64,000 nucleotides of DNA from Pseudocercospora fijiensis CIRAD86 (GCF_000340215.1 NW_006921537.1:4893461-4957460); one strand, 5' to 3'. Positions 1 through 12,500 are shown, numbered from the stretch's first letter. Numbers and translations: made by a program. Notes: generated by a model from the letters alone, not told the origin.

Positions 1-682
1 TCGAAGGCACGCAGCTTCTGCCCATGGAAGTGTTGATCACAGCAATGCCTTCCTTGACCATCAGCTAGCATGGAAACATGCCCGGAGGGCATTTGCGAGC
101 AAGGCCTCTCCCACTCGGGAAACCAGAGCGCGAGGTCTGCGTCTCTGAGACCCGTACGCCGTACGGACTCGATGATACGGAGCACGGTGACAGCGATTAT
201 TCTAGCTTTCGGATGCCCGATCCTTGGGAAAGTGGTCGTTGATCCTCATGTGGCCTTGAGATGCCGCGCTCAAAGTTGTTTGTCGCGTCCGGTCAAGCTC
301 CAGGCGAGTGGTGCTCGTAAGGTCCATATGCAATATGCATTTGTGCAATGGGGACCTGGTCCAGTCTCATGAGCCTCCATTGGCTCGGTTCGCGGTATTG
401 GCCCCATTCAGCACATGCTCCCGATCGATCGTTGCATTCCCACTGGACGTCCATGACTAAATGTGAGGAGACCCAGCAGTCCTCACAGCTACTACACCGT
501 ACAGCAATACGTGGCGAGCGAAATGAAGATTGCTTGCCTCATCGGAGCTTCGGAGGGCTAGACGGCTTGCCGATAAGAGGAGTAAAAGAAGCCAAGGCAC
601 GACTTTCATCCGTGAACGACAGGTGGGCGTGCCGCCTCCAGGGCCGCTCTGTGCGTCAGCACGTTCATTTCTGCATCACACA
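1..682. other. host DNA, no gene supported
   Basis: Normal base composition with CpA/TpG present, unlike the RIP regions. Open frames up to about 136 codons occur on the plus strand but have no coding character (arginine/serine/histidine-rich shadows), and I see no splice pattern joining them. The last part probably holds the promoter and 5' leader of the gene starting at 683. Confidence 0.5.
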
Positions 683-1339
683 ATGGCGCCGCAGCTTCCG
701 GCCTTGGCCCAGAGTGAGTCCAAGGCCAGATTCTTCGCTCGACTTGGCTTGGACTTGACCAATGGAACCCATCGACGGGTGTATAATCTCATGAAGGTTC
801 GACATTGTTTGCCACACATCTCTAGATACCAGCACTAACACATGGCTAGATGGAAGCCGCTGAAGGCAGGAAACGACTGCTCGAAGGCCAATCGAGTAGC
901 ACTGCGCAGATCCACGAGGACGCCTGGCAAAGCGAAGTCATGCGAATATACAATGAGGCGCAACCGCAGACGCTTGCCGTATATCGATTCGGCCACGATG
1001 TAGCTGATGCTCAGAATCCAGACAACTGGATCATTCGATGGATGCTTTGGCACGTATTCCGATACAGGGATTATCGAAACAAGAATCGTCCGGATAAGAG
1101 CCCCAGAGATGATCGAGATCCGAGTTCGGATGAAGACGAAGGCTCTGGCAAGCGGCGGAGGCCGAGCGCCAGTAGCAACGCATCCAAGAATGCCGCCACT
1201 GCAGCGGGCACGAGCGGTAGCAGCACCCAGCCTGGTACGTGACGAAGCATCGATGAACGGCACGCGCTGACTATGATCTGCAGCTGACAGCGCAAGTCCG
1301 CCAAACCGAACGTACTGGGATCCTGTGCGCAACCAGTAG
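683..1339 (+). CDS. three-exon hypothetical protein (about 184 aa)
   Basis: I do not recognise this protein. Proposed exons are 683-796, 850-1234 and 1284-1339. Intron 1 (53 bp) has a weak donor (GTTCGA) but a CTAAC branch site and TAG acceptor. Intron 2 (50-bp class) has donor GTACGT, a CTGAC branch and a CAG acceptor. Phases fit: 114 + 385 + 56 nt is a whole number of codons ending in TAG at 1337-1339. The ATG at 683 follows CACACA, a good fungal start context. Residues about 39-105 form a compact region rich in W, Y and R (motif WIIRWMLWHVFRYRD), followed by a charged stretch (DPSSDEDEGSGKRRR), an Ala/Ser low-complexity linker and a short tail ending NRTYWDPVRNQ. The RR/KR cluster could be a nuclear localisation signal (inference). 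An in-frame stop would end the protein at 1242 if intron 2 were retained. No RIP damage is visible. Confidence 0.55.
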
Positions 1340-1431
1340 CAGTGCTGAAAGCCTTCAAACCGCATTGCTGCCACCTTGAAGCATCCGCTTCCAAGATACA
1401 CGACCAGATCGCACTCTTTCTACGGCATGAT

Positions 1432-2001
1432 TCACACGCCTGGACCGGTGCCTTCAAAGACTCGGAGTTTGACGGTAGCCATTGGTAGCCGCACGTCTTG
1501 AAATTCATGCGGAAAGAGCATTCCGTGTCTTCGCAGCAGAGGCAGCTCTTCTTTCAGTCCCGACGATGGTCCTCGATCGATGGATGATAGCGGACGGAAT
1601 CGTGGCGTCGAGTGAACATCGAACAGGACAGCGGCTAGAGCACACTTGTCGAAGGACGTGTTGGTCACACATGCCCGTGCCCATGCCCTAGTCTCAGCAT
1701 GCGATCCATACGATCGCATACGAGCGAATGCAATATCGCATAGTGGGTCAAGTTCTGGCGCTACGTGAATGCGCATTCTGTCGTTCTGCAGCGTGGCAGC
1801 AATCAAGATGTGACGATGCTCGTCATTTGTTCCAACCTTGGTCAGGAGATTAGGAAGACCAACGAAAAGTCTAGCAGGAAGCATGGAACACAATCCTATA
1901 GAAGCTATCCGTTTTCTGGGAAGTCCCCCAGACAGAATTGCTTGCGGTTGAAGCTGAAAATTACACGCCTGCGGCAGCTGCAGTGCTATACAGCTAGACA
2001 T
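1432..2001 (-). CDS. possible hypothetical protein (up to 189 codons)
   Basis: An open minus-strand frame lies convergent to the 683-1339 gene, with the two stops about 90 bp apart. The C-terminal 130 residues have balanced, protein-like composition (for example ILIAATLQNDRMRIHVAPEL). The N-terminal part is less convincing and may be leader or intron read-through. I see no recognised domain. Other frames overlap the same DNA, so this could be chance. Confidence 0.2.
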   Translation of the reverse strand: MSSCIALQLPQACNFQLQPQAILSGGLPRKRIASIGLCSMLPARLFVGLPNLLTKVGTNDEHRHILIAATLQNDRMRIHVAPELDPLCDIAFARMRSYGSHAETRAWARACVTNTSFDKCALAAVLFDVHSTPRFRPLSSIDRGPSSGLKEELPLLRRHGMLFPHEFQDVRLPMATVKLRVFEGTGPGV

Positions 2002-4150
2002 GACAATACACCGTCTGCGTCATGCAGCGCGGAAGTACTGAATAATGTACTCCCAAGCTCGAGTCAGTCCGCGCCGCGCACATCACGGGTACCGTCCTTT
2101 CCGCTGCGAACCCGTGCATCCGCGCCGCGCTCTCTGGGTGGTGGCGTCGACACGTCCGATTGTCTGGAAAGCAGTGAGACGGACACTAACGGCTGCCTCT
2201 CTTCGACAACCAGGTCGTGAAGTGCCATCAAACTCTGTCGGCCGTGAGTCCGTTCCCTGTGCCTGACTTGCACATGGCTCCTCATAGGCGTGCACTGTCT
2301 CGAGACGACATTCCATCACACCTGGGCCTTTCCATACAGCAATACGATACGCGACGCGACGCGACGATGGCCCGAGTGTGGCTGGGAAGGACTCGAGGTG
2401 AGAAAGGAGGGAGGAAGCAATGCATCGATCGAGGGAGAGCCGAGTTTTGAACGCCATGGCTTACGGAAAAGACCAAGAGGTGCGGCTGGGCGCTGCACCG
2501 CCGATTTGAACAATAATGCGGACGTTCGGTGCAACGGAACACGTCACAGCAGCGCCCGCGAAGAGCATCGGAGGCAGGAGACACTTGGAGGGCGGCCAGC
2601 AATGCTGCTCTCGCTGATGGCGAGGGAAGGCAGCACACTGGGTGCAGAGTGCAGGCCAGGCCGTTTGCGGTTCCGCACGCAGGTGGCCTCCGGGCCGGTC
2701 AAGGCAGCATACATCTTGAATCGCGCGATGGAGTTCAGCATGGGCTGAAGACTTGCCTATCTGGTCGAAGTTCGGGGGAACTGCGCAGCTTCTCTCCCAG
2801 CCCAGCATTATTGGACTGGGCAGGGCAGTGCGCAGCTGGCAGCGAGGTGCAGATTGACTTTTTCCAAGAACACCAACCCGATCTCACTACTACTGACATG
2901 ACATGCCGATGTCTCTTTTGTCGGACCAGGCGAGCTGGCATATTGATAATGCGCGGTGTCGAGTGCACAGCCCCGAGCCGCGTGCAGCTTGTCCTGCTGC
3001 GCTCGGCGGAGGGCTGTGATGTTCCACTCTCGGGCTTGCGTGCGCTGTGTCTCGCTATTCTATTCTACAGTATGCTGGAGCTGCACTCACAAGTAGGAGA
3101 GCGATCGCCTGCATGGCGGCTTCGCAATAATATGGCCCGGCACGCCCAGCGATTGTTGCTGGCCGAAGACAGCTAGAGTTCAAAAGAGGAGTACTTGCCA
3201 ATCCGCGAGGATAGAATCCCCTGATCTGGCCATCCGCGAAGAATCGACGATTGACCTTGCAAGGAGGGTTGGAGTGAAGTTGAGAAGCTGCCCGCAAAAA
3301 CTGCAATTGCCGGTCAGGATCAGGATCCCTTGCACAGCAACACGCGTGCTCTCCTATAGAATTAATTAGCAGGCATATTTAGCCGAGCATGAGCTCGCTT
3401 AGTCAGCAGGCATCTCAAGCACATTTCCATTGTATCTGCGAGTTGCACCTTGCCGACTTCTCCCGACTTCTGCCATAGCTGCTTCATCTTGATCATGGCT
3501 GTTGGCAACTGCGGCGGCAGTCTCTGCCTGCTTTGTCGCCTCCATTGTGAGCTCGACAAAGCAGTCGGTTCGCGAGCTACAGCAAAAGCCCTTGTTGGTG
3601 AATCGTATATCACGAGACAACACTCTTTCCGAGTCTTTCGAGCTCACAACAATAATGACAAGAACATGACGCCTAGGCGCGGCGGAAGCCCTTAGCGTAG
3701 AGTTATTGTCGCTACTAATCTATCACGGTGACGGTGCTTCCCTTCGGAGCTGTCGTCGCCCCGGGAGTCCCTCTGGGGCAAAGGAGCGATAAGAGACATA
3801 CATGCTCTCAATCCTTGTCGTGAAATTGCACCTACTGCCTAGTCACCTATCACCTATCACCAGGGTCTAGCCTCTGGCCTTCCTTGCGGGATGCGGAGAA
3901 AAGGCTTCGCTTCTCGATGCTTGTCTAGTCTTGGCTTCGCCTACGATGTGAAGGAGCGATGAGCCGTTCTCTCGTCATACTCAAAAACAACATACGCAGA
4001 CTGATGCGCTGCGAGTCAGAGCCTCGCCGCTAGAGATGTTGTACACAATGGCACAGCCGTGAACATCACCGTTATTACACGGTGAACACAGACCACCTTA
4101 GCGCGTGTCTTATAAACACGTAGGTGAATATAAGATTAGTAATAATCACT
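2002..4150. other. host intergenic DNA up to the RIP boundary
   Basis: Composition is normal and CpA/TpG are present to about 4,100. Frames of up to 215 codons (for example 2,529-3,176, +) are low-confidence: they are rich in A, R, G and S, overlap open frames on both strands, and show no domain or convincing intron pattern. Around 4,065-4,082 is a short perfect hairpin (caccgt-N6-acggtg). Past about 4,100 the DNA changes within about 100 bases to TA-rich RIP sequence. Confidence 0.5.
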
Positions 4151-7100
4151 TAGATAAGTGGCTAGAATGGCTGGAATGGAATGGCTAGTTTGCCGCCCTA
4201 GCCGGGTTCTCGAGGCACTAGCGCTATAGAGATTTTTTTATGCCCCGGTCCGTACTACCTCGAGGGCGTATTTGTTCGCGTTCTTTCGTATTAGTATCGC
4301 GAATGTAAGCGATCTGTATACAAATGTAATAGTTAAAGAAAAGGCTAAGAGCCTATTAGACTAGTTAAGGTATACTAGGTTAGGATATAACAAATACCGA
4401 CGAGAACTCGATAGTAGGAACGCCGCAATTGCGGATAAAGGAGACCGTGCTAGAGAGCATATAATATAGGCTATTTTGTAGTAGATTGTATATAGATAGA
4501 CTATTAGGTTCCCTCTCTTCTATTAGTCGTTTTGTCCTTAATCCGCTACTAAATACTCCGTCGTTTTTAGTATATCCGACAACCTCTCTTTTAGCTAGCA
4601 GTTACTACTTACTACTATTAGCAGTCTATCTACTCTAACTCCGACTCGTTATATTCTTAGCAAGCGAAAACGTATAGAAGACGTATATTAGCGCGAGGTT
4701 ACTAGAGACCGTTTAAAAGGCAAGGTATACGCTACTATCGAGTATAACTATTATAGTAACTCGTAGGTATTAAATAAGCGCGCTCGAGTAGTAGATTACT
4801 TAACGAAGTATAAGTTGTTACTAGAGAGCTTATAGCCGACTTATTAACCTTAATTAGTAGACGAAGTAGTAGATATAGAGTCGCTAGTGCTAGCTAAACT
4901 AGCTGAACTAGCTAGTTTAGCTAAGGACTAAGATGTCGAGGAAATCGCTCGTCCGGCGCGTAAGGAGGTCGTTCTTGTCGGTATATTAGGCTTCGTCGAT
5001 AAGATAACGCTAAAGGAGCACAAGTTGCTCTACGAGTTAGTTGCTAAGTAGGTGTTTGCCTCTAGTAGTCTACTAAGCGCGACTAAGTATCTAGCGTTCT
5101 TAAGATAGTTAAAGAGGCTACGACTAGCCTTTAAACTACTAACTCGCTAGTAGCTTCGATACGTATAGTTGCCCCGTATCTATAAGAAGCTACATACCGA
5201 GATAATAACTAAGGTTAATAAGAGCACGCGCCTATATATTGTAACTAATAGCTAGTCTAATCGCGCTTATCGCTCGGTCGTTAATTATTTAGCTATTACG
5301 CCTCGAGCGTTATAGTTTCTAAAGTCTAAGCTTACTAGCGCTAATAGGAGCGATGCTCGTAGTTACGCTAAAGGCCTTCTCGAGGTTATTAATAACTTTC
5401 CGGCGGGCAAGGTAGTCGGTATAGTTACTAATAATGCGTTAGTAATAAAGGCGGCAATAGAAGAGGTATGTTTCGAAGATCTAAGGTTAGTAATTGCCCC
5501 TCGCGGAAAGTCCCGATCTACTAATAGATAAGCGCTAATAAGTCTTAGTGCGTCCGGTAGCATCTAGGGCTAATCCGATTAGGATATACATCCTATTTTA
5601 CGTAGCTCTTAGTTTCCGACCTTTATTCCTTCTAAACAGGTCTAAATAGCATTAGACGCATCGTTAACGACGCTAAATCTATCGCCGAGTACTTTAAATA
5701 TACTAACCTCGCTTTCGAAATACTACTAGACATCTCTAAGGGCAAAGTACGGCATTTTTAGGTCCTCGGAGGTGTCCGCTAGCAAGCCGACCTGTATTAC
5801 TATAGAAGCGTCCTTATTAATAAATACTAGATCGAGGAGCTTCGTATATACTACGAGGGTCGCTTATTAGTAGGAGCGACCTCTGCGTAACGGACAGCAT
5901 AGTTAGAAATATATAAGTTATATAAGGAGGGCTAATTTTAGCGTAATCTAAGAGGGTAAGTGCTAAAGCCTGCTTTTAACCTATTACAACTAACTTCTTC
6001 CTTCCTTAGCTACTACGACCTTATAGAGCTATTCCTTAAGGTTACTATCGCTCTCGAGGCCGACAGACCTAAGCTATTACATGTCTATAGCAACTAGCGC
6101 TAGCTAATAAATGCGGTAGTTAACAAAGCACTAAACTTCGTCTCGAATAAGGAAATAGAAGTCTATATCGAAATGCGATAGGAGAAGCTATAGGTTAGCT
6201 ACTACACTAAACCTTCTACTAGACTAACAACGCTATTAGTTATTAGCCTCTTATGCTAATTGCCTATCTCGCTAATGTCTCCGAGCGCTCCGACCCCGAC
6301 AAGTAGTTCCTCTTCGTTACTAACGAAGAGGTCCGCTCTCTTACCCCCTTCCTCGTCGAATACTACGCTAACTAGCAACGTATATCTACTACCTGCCCTA
6401 ACTACTCCGAGTCGAAGGACGAGATCTATATAAGAGCCAGACAACTTCTAAACGATATCTTTATGCTCCGTAGCCGACAAGGTCTATTCGGTAACCCTAT
6501 TATATAGGCGGCTAGCAAGAGTCCGACACTATTATTATAGTAGGCTAATAACTTCCGAGACTCGTACCCTAAGCTTACCGACCTCTATATACTCTTATTG
6601 TCTATCTGTCTAACAACTAGCGCTACTAAGCGCAACTAGTTAGCCTATAGCTTTATTTAGTTACTTAAGCGCAATAGATTAAGTTACAATATACTCGAGA
6701 AGTTAGTCTTTATCTACTAGAATCTACGTATTAAGTATTAACTAGACGACGATAGGCTTATAGACGACAGTTATATAGATCTATAGGACATACTAAAGGA
6801 GGTATTTAAGCTACAAGGCGACTTTGAATATACTCGCAATAGCGGCGACAATATAGACGAAGATAGCGGCAATAACGCTGTCGACCTTACTGCCGATAGT
6901 AATAGCTAGTAGGGCTATTGTCTATACTAAGATTGTTACTATATACCTTCTATATGTCTTATTTCCTTTATTGTTCTACTTTGTATAGGATACGCTATAA
7001 TAACTGGATCCACTTGCTAACCAATCTGTGTCTCGTATATGTTTATATAGTAAACACCGTGTTTATAAGCCCGGAAGTTAAATACACTGTAAGTCTATAT

Positions 7101-7323
7101 CTCTACTCGCCGCACTACGTCGGGGTAGAATTTTAGGCCCGAGCAGTCTGATCTATCTAGGAGCTTATTATGTTCCTCTAGAAAACACAGAGTTCCTCGG
7201 TGTTCTAATAGTCTATCCTATTGATTTTCAAAAGGTTCTTTTCGGGACTAGTTTAAGGGTTTAAGGCTTGCGACGTCTGCGGGAAGGCTATAAACAGACT
7301 AGTTTCTGCTCTAGGCGCGCTGC
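4150..7323 (+). mobile_element. RIP-degraded hAT-type DNA transposon relic
   Basis: About 3.2 kb of TpA-rich sequence sits between host DNA and the nested pile. It encodes a broken plus-strand transposase (see the pseudogene entry). Exact ends and terminal repeats were not found; both limits are set by composition and by the target duplication of the next element at 7,324. Class assignment rests on the transposase resemblance. Confidence 0.55.
4680..6912 (+). pseudogene. hAT transposase pseudogene (DUF659 / hAT dimerisation type)
   Basis: The frame is interrupted by many TAG and a few TAA codons and by at least one frameshift near 6,240. Around 5,380-5,490 it reads like the catalytic-core stretch of hAT proteins (GKVVGIVTNNALVIKAAIEE, cf. 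the family's VTDNA motif with D changed to N). About 5,650-5,780 resembles the segment after the conserved C..H motif. About 6,560-6,760 resembles the C-terminal dimerisation domain (LLSICLTTSATKRNQLAYSF, then RNRLSYNILEKLVFIYQNLR). The tail is acidic (DSGDNIDEDSG-like). Such proteins excise and reinsert the element by cut-and-paste; this copy cannot be functional. Confidence 0.6.
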
Positions 7324-7331
7324 TATACAAG
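7324..7331. repeat. left 8-bp target-site duplication of the composite hAT element
   Basis: tatacaag, immediately left of the CAGAG terminus. It equals the right copy tgtgcaag (53,059-53,066) after two TG-to-TA changes, both RIP-type. An 8-bp duplication is characteristic of hAT transposition. Confidence 0.75.
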
Positions 7332-7354
7332 CAGAGATGTAAAAACCTTAGTAA

Positions 7355-8016
7355 ACTAGTAAATAGTAATTACTATAGTAATAGTAACATTACTATAGTA
7401 ATCACTATTACTATTACTATTACTATTACTAGGGACCTTCGAGAAATAGTAATAGTAATAGTAATTATAAAATAGTAATTACTATTCTACTATTATAGTA
7501 GTTTTTCTACCTAATCTAAGCTATAGAATTACTTAATAAGTATAATATACTATAATATACTACAATATACTATAATATAATTAAGGATAGGCTAATATTA
7601 ATAGTAGAAATATATATTACTATAGTATATATATAATAGTATAGTAGCGGCTACTACTAGTCGCTATAGTCGATAATATATATACAATAGTATAGTAGCC
7701 GCTAATATTAGCCGCTATAGTTGCTATTATCTAGTAAGGGCAGGTATACTTATATAGGCAGTCTTTCTAATAGCTAGATAGAGCCGTTATCTATTTTATA
7801 CTATATAATCGTTACAATCCTATTATATTATAGCCGTATACTTAATATATATTTTTTATATTTATACTAGCTATAGGATTACTTATATAGTACTCTAGAC
7901 TATATAGATATTTATAGTATAATATAGGTATAAAGGATTAACAGTATCTATATAAATAAAGAAACTACTATAATAAAAATAATATAATACTAGTATTCTT
8001 ATAGAAAGTATCTAAT
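7355..8016. other. left subterminal AT-rich part of the hAT-like element
   Basis: No coding potential seen. It holds att/act trinucleotide and hexanucleotide runs (7,365-7,500), a short (actataatat)n array near 7,540-7,580, and an imperfect direct duplication of about 60 bp at about 7,625-7,720 (core atagtatagtagc). It ends at the ctaat duplication (8,012-8,016) next to element A. Confidence 0.6.
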
Positions 8017-8213
8017 TGTTAGGGCTAAGGAGGCTATACGTAATTGGCATGTAACTAGGCTAAGTAAAGCTAGGGTCTTAATGCCTTAGGCAGGGCTTGG
8101 CGCTTAGCGTTAGGCTAACTCTCCTACCTTCCTCCCTCTCCTCCTAGATCTCTATCGAATACTATACTAATTTACTACTACCCTATCTACCTGCTAATAT
8201 AACCCTTCTTATA
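8017..8213 (+). repeat. element A 5' LTR (197 bp)
   Basis: Begins TGTTAGGGC and ends TTCTTATA, where the usual final CA has become TA. It is nearly identical to 28,207-28,403. It contains at 8,154-8,166 the segment complementary to the primer-binding position just downstream. Confidence 0.9.
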
Positions 8214-8224
8214 TAGTATTCGAT
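8212..8224 (+). promoter_or_regulatory. putative self-priming primer-binding site of element A
   Basis: tatagtattcgat lies across the LTR end and the first internal bases. Its exact reverse complement, atcgaatactata, lies inside the same LTR at 8,154-8,166. In Tf1/sushi-type elements the 5' end of the transcript folds back to prime reverse transcription instead of a tRNA. If the transcript starts near 8,154, R plus U5 would be about 60 nt (inference). Confidence 0.6.
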
Positions 8225-8464
8225 CTACCCTTTAAGGGTAGTAGCTAGATAGTCCTTATTTTAAGCTTTTAGCGGTATAGCTACAAAAACTATCGATTTA
8301 ACTATATTGCGCCTAAAGAACGGGACCTATACGTACTATTCTATCGAAACAACCGTACTAATTATTAAGCAAGGCCTTCTATACGGCCTATTATACTAAG
8401 TTAAGCATACTAGGCCGATATCTACTAATTCCGCTATATCCGTATCTTAGGGGCTAATAATACA

Positions 8465-9328
8465 TTATTAGTGTCGCCCCTTATAATAGCCGGTTTATTA
8501 CGAAATAACAACCGTGCTGCCGCTAGCAGCGCTAGCAATAATAACACTAGTAGTATAGTGCCTACCGAAGTACCTACTAAAGTGCCTACTAAAGCACCTA
8601 CTAAAGAACCTACTACTAGGCCTACCGAAGAACCTATAGTTCTAGGCGACGACCTAGAATTGCCTATTAACGACATACTTAATAACATTGTTAATCGACG
8701 ATATAGCTAGCTAGCCTTTAGCCCCTAGCTAGTAGCGAGACTTTAAGAAGCCACTTAAAACAGGCTTACTGCCTTGCGCTAGGAACAATAGCTAAAGGAT
8801 AATCTCCTCGAAATTCGTCGCCTATAAGAAGCCCTAGCGACTAATACTAAACTAATAGTAGGGCCTTCCTCTCTATCTATTTTAGTCTAAAAGAAGGATG
8901 CTAAACTTAAGGACTATACTGTATTTAATAGCTCTAGTCGGAAACAATATAACGACTACATCCGTAACTACGAGCTTAATTAGCGAAACGCGCTAAGGGC
9001 CCTTCTAGACGACTACTCGTTAGTCGTCTATGCTATACAATACATTAATAGAGACCTAAAGCGCACCTAGGATAACTATTTCGACTCCCTTACTAATTAG
9101 ACCGCTGTTTAGTAGTAGACCTATAAAACTATTATGCTAGATACCCTTAGGAACCCTATACTAAGGTAACAATACGCTTAGGACTAGTACCTTCGGGCTA
9201 AACAAAAGACTAATTAATCGGCTCGTTTATTTAAGGCCTATTTAAAGACCCTCGAGGACGATCTCCCGGCTAAGACTAATTCTATATAGATCTCTAAGAT
9301 ACGCCTAAAACTTAGGTAGGAGCTTATC
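8465..9328 (+). pseudogene. element A gag, N-terminal part
   Basis: The start has a glycine/asparagine-serine stretch followed by a P-T-x-x tetrapeptide run (PTEVPTKVPTKAPTKEP) at about 8,560-8,640 and LPINDILNNIVNRRYS, then a helical capsid-like region with many in-frame TAG codons. It stops at the target site of B and resumes at 22,593. Gag packages the element RNA into virus-like particles in the cytoplasm. Confidence 0.7.
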
Positions 9329-9333
9329 CTTAA

Positions 9334-9521
9334 TGTTACGATATAACACTATTGCATGTACGATAGTAGGTAGCGGTTACTATCGACCGCTGCGGTCGCT
9401 ATTGCTACTAATAGTAGGACTATTATATAGATAGCTTGCCTCGCGGCACCTTAGAGAATATATTAACTTTTGTACTATATAACCGTTACGATACCTTCGT
9501 ACTATAACCGTATGCCTAGCA
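9334..9521 (+). repeat. element B 5' LTR (188 bp)
   Basis: TGTTACG...CCTAGCA, matching the 3' copy with only a few differences, mostly TG/TA or CA/TA. It contains a compact hairpin, cgaccgc-t-gcggtcg, near 9,383-9,397. Confidence 0.92.
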
Positions 9522-9540
9522 ACTTAGTAGCTTCGCTTAA

Positions 9541-12500
9541 TACCTAGTTAGCTTCTATACTAACTACTAGTCCTCTACCCGAATCGACCCCGGTCGTTAC
9601 GGCTACGACGAGAATCGACGCGATTAGCTACGGGTCCTACCGATCTTCTACCGATTACTACGATTTAACTCCTATCCGTTACGACGGTACCTATTCGATT
9701 TACTACCCTTCCGCACTATACCCTACCGACGCGCGAGCGCCTTATCGGCGATCCTATTAGTACCCCGAGGAGACAGTAGTAGTAGTTTCTACCTTTAGTA
9801 GCAATTGCCTACTATACCTAGGTCTAGGGGTAGCCGCTTTCCCTAGGAGGACCTGCCCCGATAAGCTACGCTCCTCTGCCTTTAGTCGGTTCTCCGTTAT
9901 TGTCCTCCGTTTAGAGACTATCTCGCCTCTACCCTCTTACTAATAGTTTACCCGCTCGCCGTAGCTCCTTCGGACTCGCTTCTAACTCCGGTAGAAGCCT
10001 CGAAATTAGCTAAGCTAGCGGTTTAACCGCTGCCCTAGTACTACAATCTCGGATTGCCGGATATAGAGCCCTATATCCTACGTATCTGTTCCTATATTTA
10101 GAACTACGTCGATTATAGCGAGAACTTTGCGACCTAGCTTAAGGTAAAGCACGGCCGAATCGACTTGCTTGCCTTATACGTTCTGTACTATTACCCGCTC
10201 GTAGGAAATCCGCCGCCTCTATAGGCTAAAATCGAGGAACTCTACTTAAACGCCCTTAACGGTTACAACTTCCTAGAGTAGTAGGTAGTAGATAAAGGAA
10301 TTCTAACTAAATCGGTTAAGGAGCTTAAAGCCGCGCTCCTAACGGTGCGCGATTTACGCTATTACCGTTAATCCTACCCGGATATCTATCTACTACCTAT
10401 AGTAGAGTAGCGCCTACCGGCCCGACCGGCTTAAGTTCTACCGCGGCCTACGGTTTCGCCTATTACTATAGTAGAAACAACCGTACCGCTAGAATAGCGT
10501 CCTAGTTCGCCTAATAGCTCGCTTAAATCGGTTTTCTTGCGGAGGCTACTTAAGCTACGATACCCGGCGGACGAGAATCCTTAGAAGCTAAGGGGGCCTC
10601 TACCTAAGACTTCCCCTAAGGAACTGTTAACCGGGCCTTCCGATCTATCGACGTCGCCGTTCTAGGACATCGGTCGCGGCTAATTGCCTCTAATAAACGA
10701 CGGCCTCGCCGACTCGTAGGCTAACGAGCTACGTAGTCGTTTCTAATATTGTACCCCTATAGATGCCTCGTAGACAACCGAGGAGATCGATAGGGCGAAT
10801 ATCGCTATATAATAAAACCGTTAGCGTCGTAATTATCTTCGCGAATTAGCTAGACAGAGAGGAGTCTATCTTAACGAAGTCGTATTAGACTTTCTAATAG
10901 AATAGGCGATTTTACCGCTATCGGCTACGCGTAAGCTAAGTCCGCCCTAGCCGAACCCGGGTTAATACGATTACTAGTAGAGAGCAGACGTATATATAAA
11001 TGCCTATAGGTATAGCCGCTTGCGTCGGGGCGGGTTTATACTAGGCGATCCGCCTAGCAATCCGCCTAGTAATCCTCCTAGTAATCTACCCGGTAATCCT
11101 CCTAACGATCCTCTACTACTACTACCTAGTAACTTCGATCTAGGTGTTTCCTCTCGTAAGCCGACGCAAGGATAGCCTTTGCCCTTTCCGCTATTAGACT
11201 TGTAGGGTCTACTACGGGAAGGTAAGAAGCAACGCTAGAAGCACCGTCGGTATAGGGATAATCCGAGTAAGGATAGATCCTTATTAGATAGTAAGGATTT
11301 AGACGACTCCGATTAATCCTCGTCGGATAACGATAGCTCCTTAGATACTAGTTATTATAGATACGCCCGCCGTCGTAGATACTATTAGTATTATCGGGAC
11401 TACGTCGCGGAATCGCTAGTTTCTAAAGCGAGTTATATCTAGGGGCACTACGCCCGCCCCTAGTAGCTACAGTTCGATCTAGCGTATCTTAGGTTCTTCG
11501 ATCCTCTGCTTAGCGTTACGGATTACAGCGAGGGAGACTACGCTTTAGTTAGGAACAAGATAATATACCGTTCGGTATATACTTTTATCGAAGCGGCTAA
11601 GGATTATACTTATATCGTAGAGCGAGAGACGGTTTGTTTTAACTTCTCCCTTTACTTTCGAGGGGTAGCGCTTAGTTAGTATTATAGTTACCTTTCTAGC
11701 CGTAACCGAGCAAAGCTCTGCGGCGGACACGGTCTAAAGCGCTAGGAACGTTGTCTTAGTAAGAAATAGAAGGTCCCTTTGATAAAGGCGATAGATCTCC
11801 TCGATAAGTAACGCTACGACCGGTAGGATATCGCTTTAGGGCGTTTAGTAACGGACTTTATTATTAAGACGGTGCGGCTCGCTAAGGATGCCGGTATACG
11901 GAAATCGAACCGGCTCTTAGAAGCTTATCGTCGAATAGATCCGCGCCTCTAATTAAATATAGACGAGCTAAATCGTCGTACGAAGATCGATAAGTAGGTT
12001 ATATACTACGAGAAGCAGGTATTAATCTAGGAGCATATGCTTTCGTCCTTGTCTAATCGTCGCCTAGACGCTATAACAGGGAATAATAGCCGCGCTAGTA
12101 AGGCTGCCTAGTAGAACCGATACGAAGGGAACGCCTTTTATACCCTAGCGAGCTTCGCTCTAGTAAGAGCGTCCCCTAACTACTAAAACCGCGATATCGA
12201 CCGACCGAACCTACTACGCCTTACTAACGCCTATTAGCAGAATCGCCTGCCTAACGTCCCTTAGTAGAATCGCCTACCGCTAGTAGGAAATAGTAAAAGG
12301 CCGTCGAAGGGTAGCAGCTCTACCTTCCTTCCGAAAGACCTAAAGCGAGTCGATTCGCGCCTATTTAATCGATAGGATAGAAAGCGTAACGATCGAGCTC
12401 GTAAGCAGGCTAACTTTGCCGATAATAGTAAAAGAGTAGGCGATATCGTAAATAATACTAACTAAGCCGACGACGGCTATTAGGAGGATAGTTAGGAGGA

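Noticed and set aside
2529..3176. 215-codon plus-strand open frame in host DNA
   Set aside because: Composition is Arg/Ala/Ser/Gly-rich, overlapping frames on both strands are equally open, and there is no domain or splice support.
6256..6444. 62-codon minus-strand frame
   Set aside because: Antisense shadow of the plus-strand hAT pseudogene; the coding resemblance is on the other strand.
8434..8688. Minus-strand frame with VGTLVG-type repeats (also 34,008-34,232 and 44,518-44,721)
   Set aside because: These are complements of the P-T-x-x run in gag; the gag strand gives the consistent family reading.
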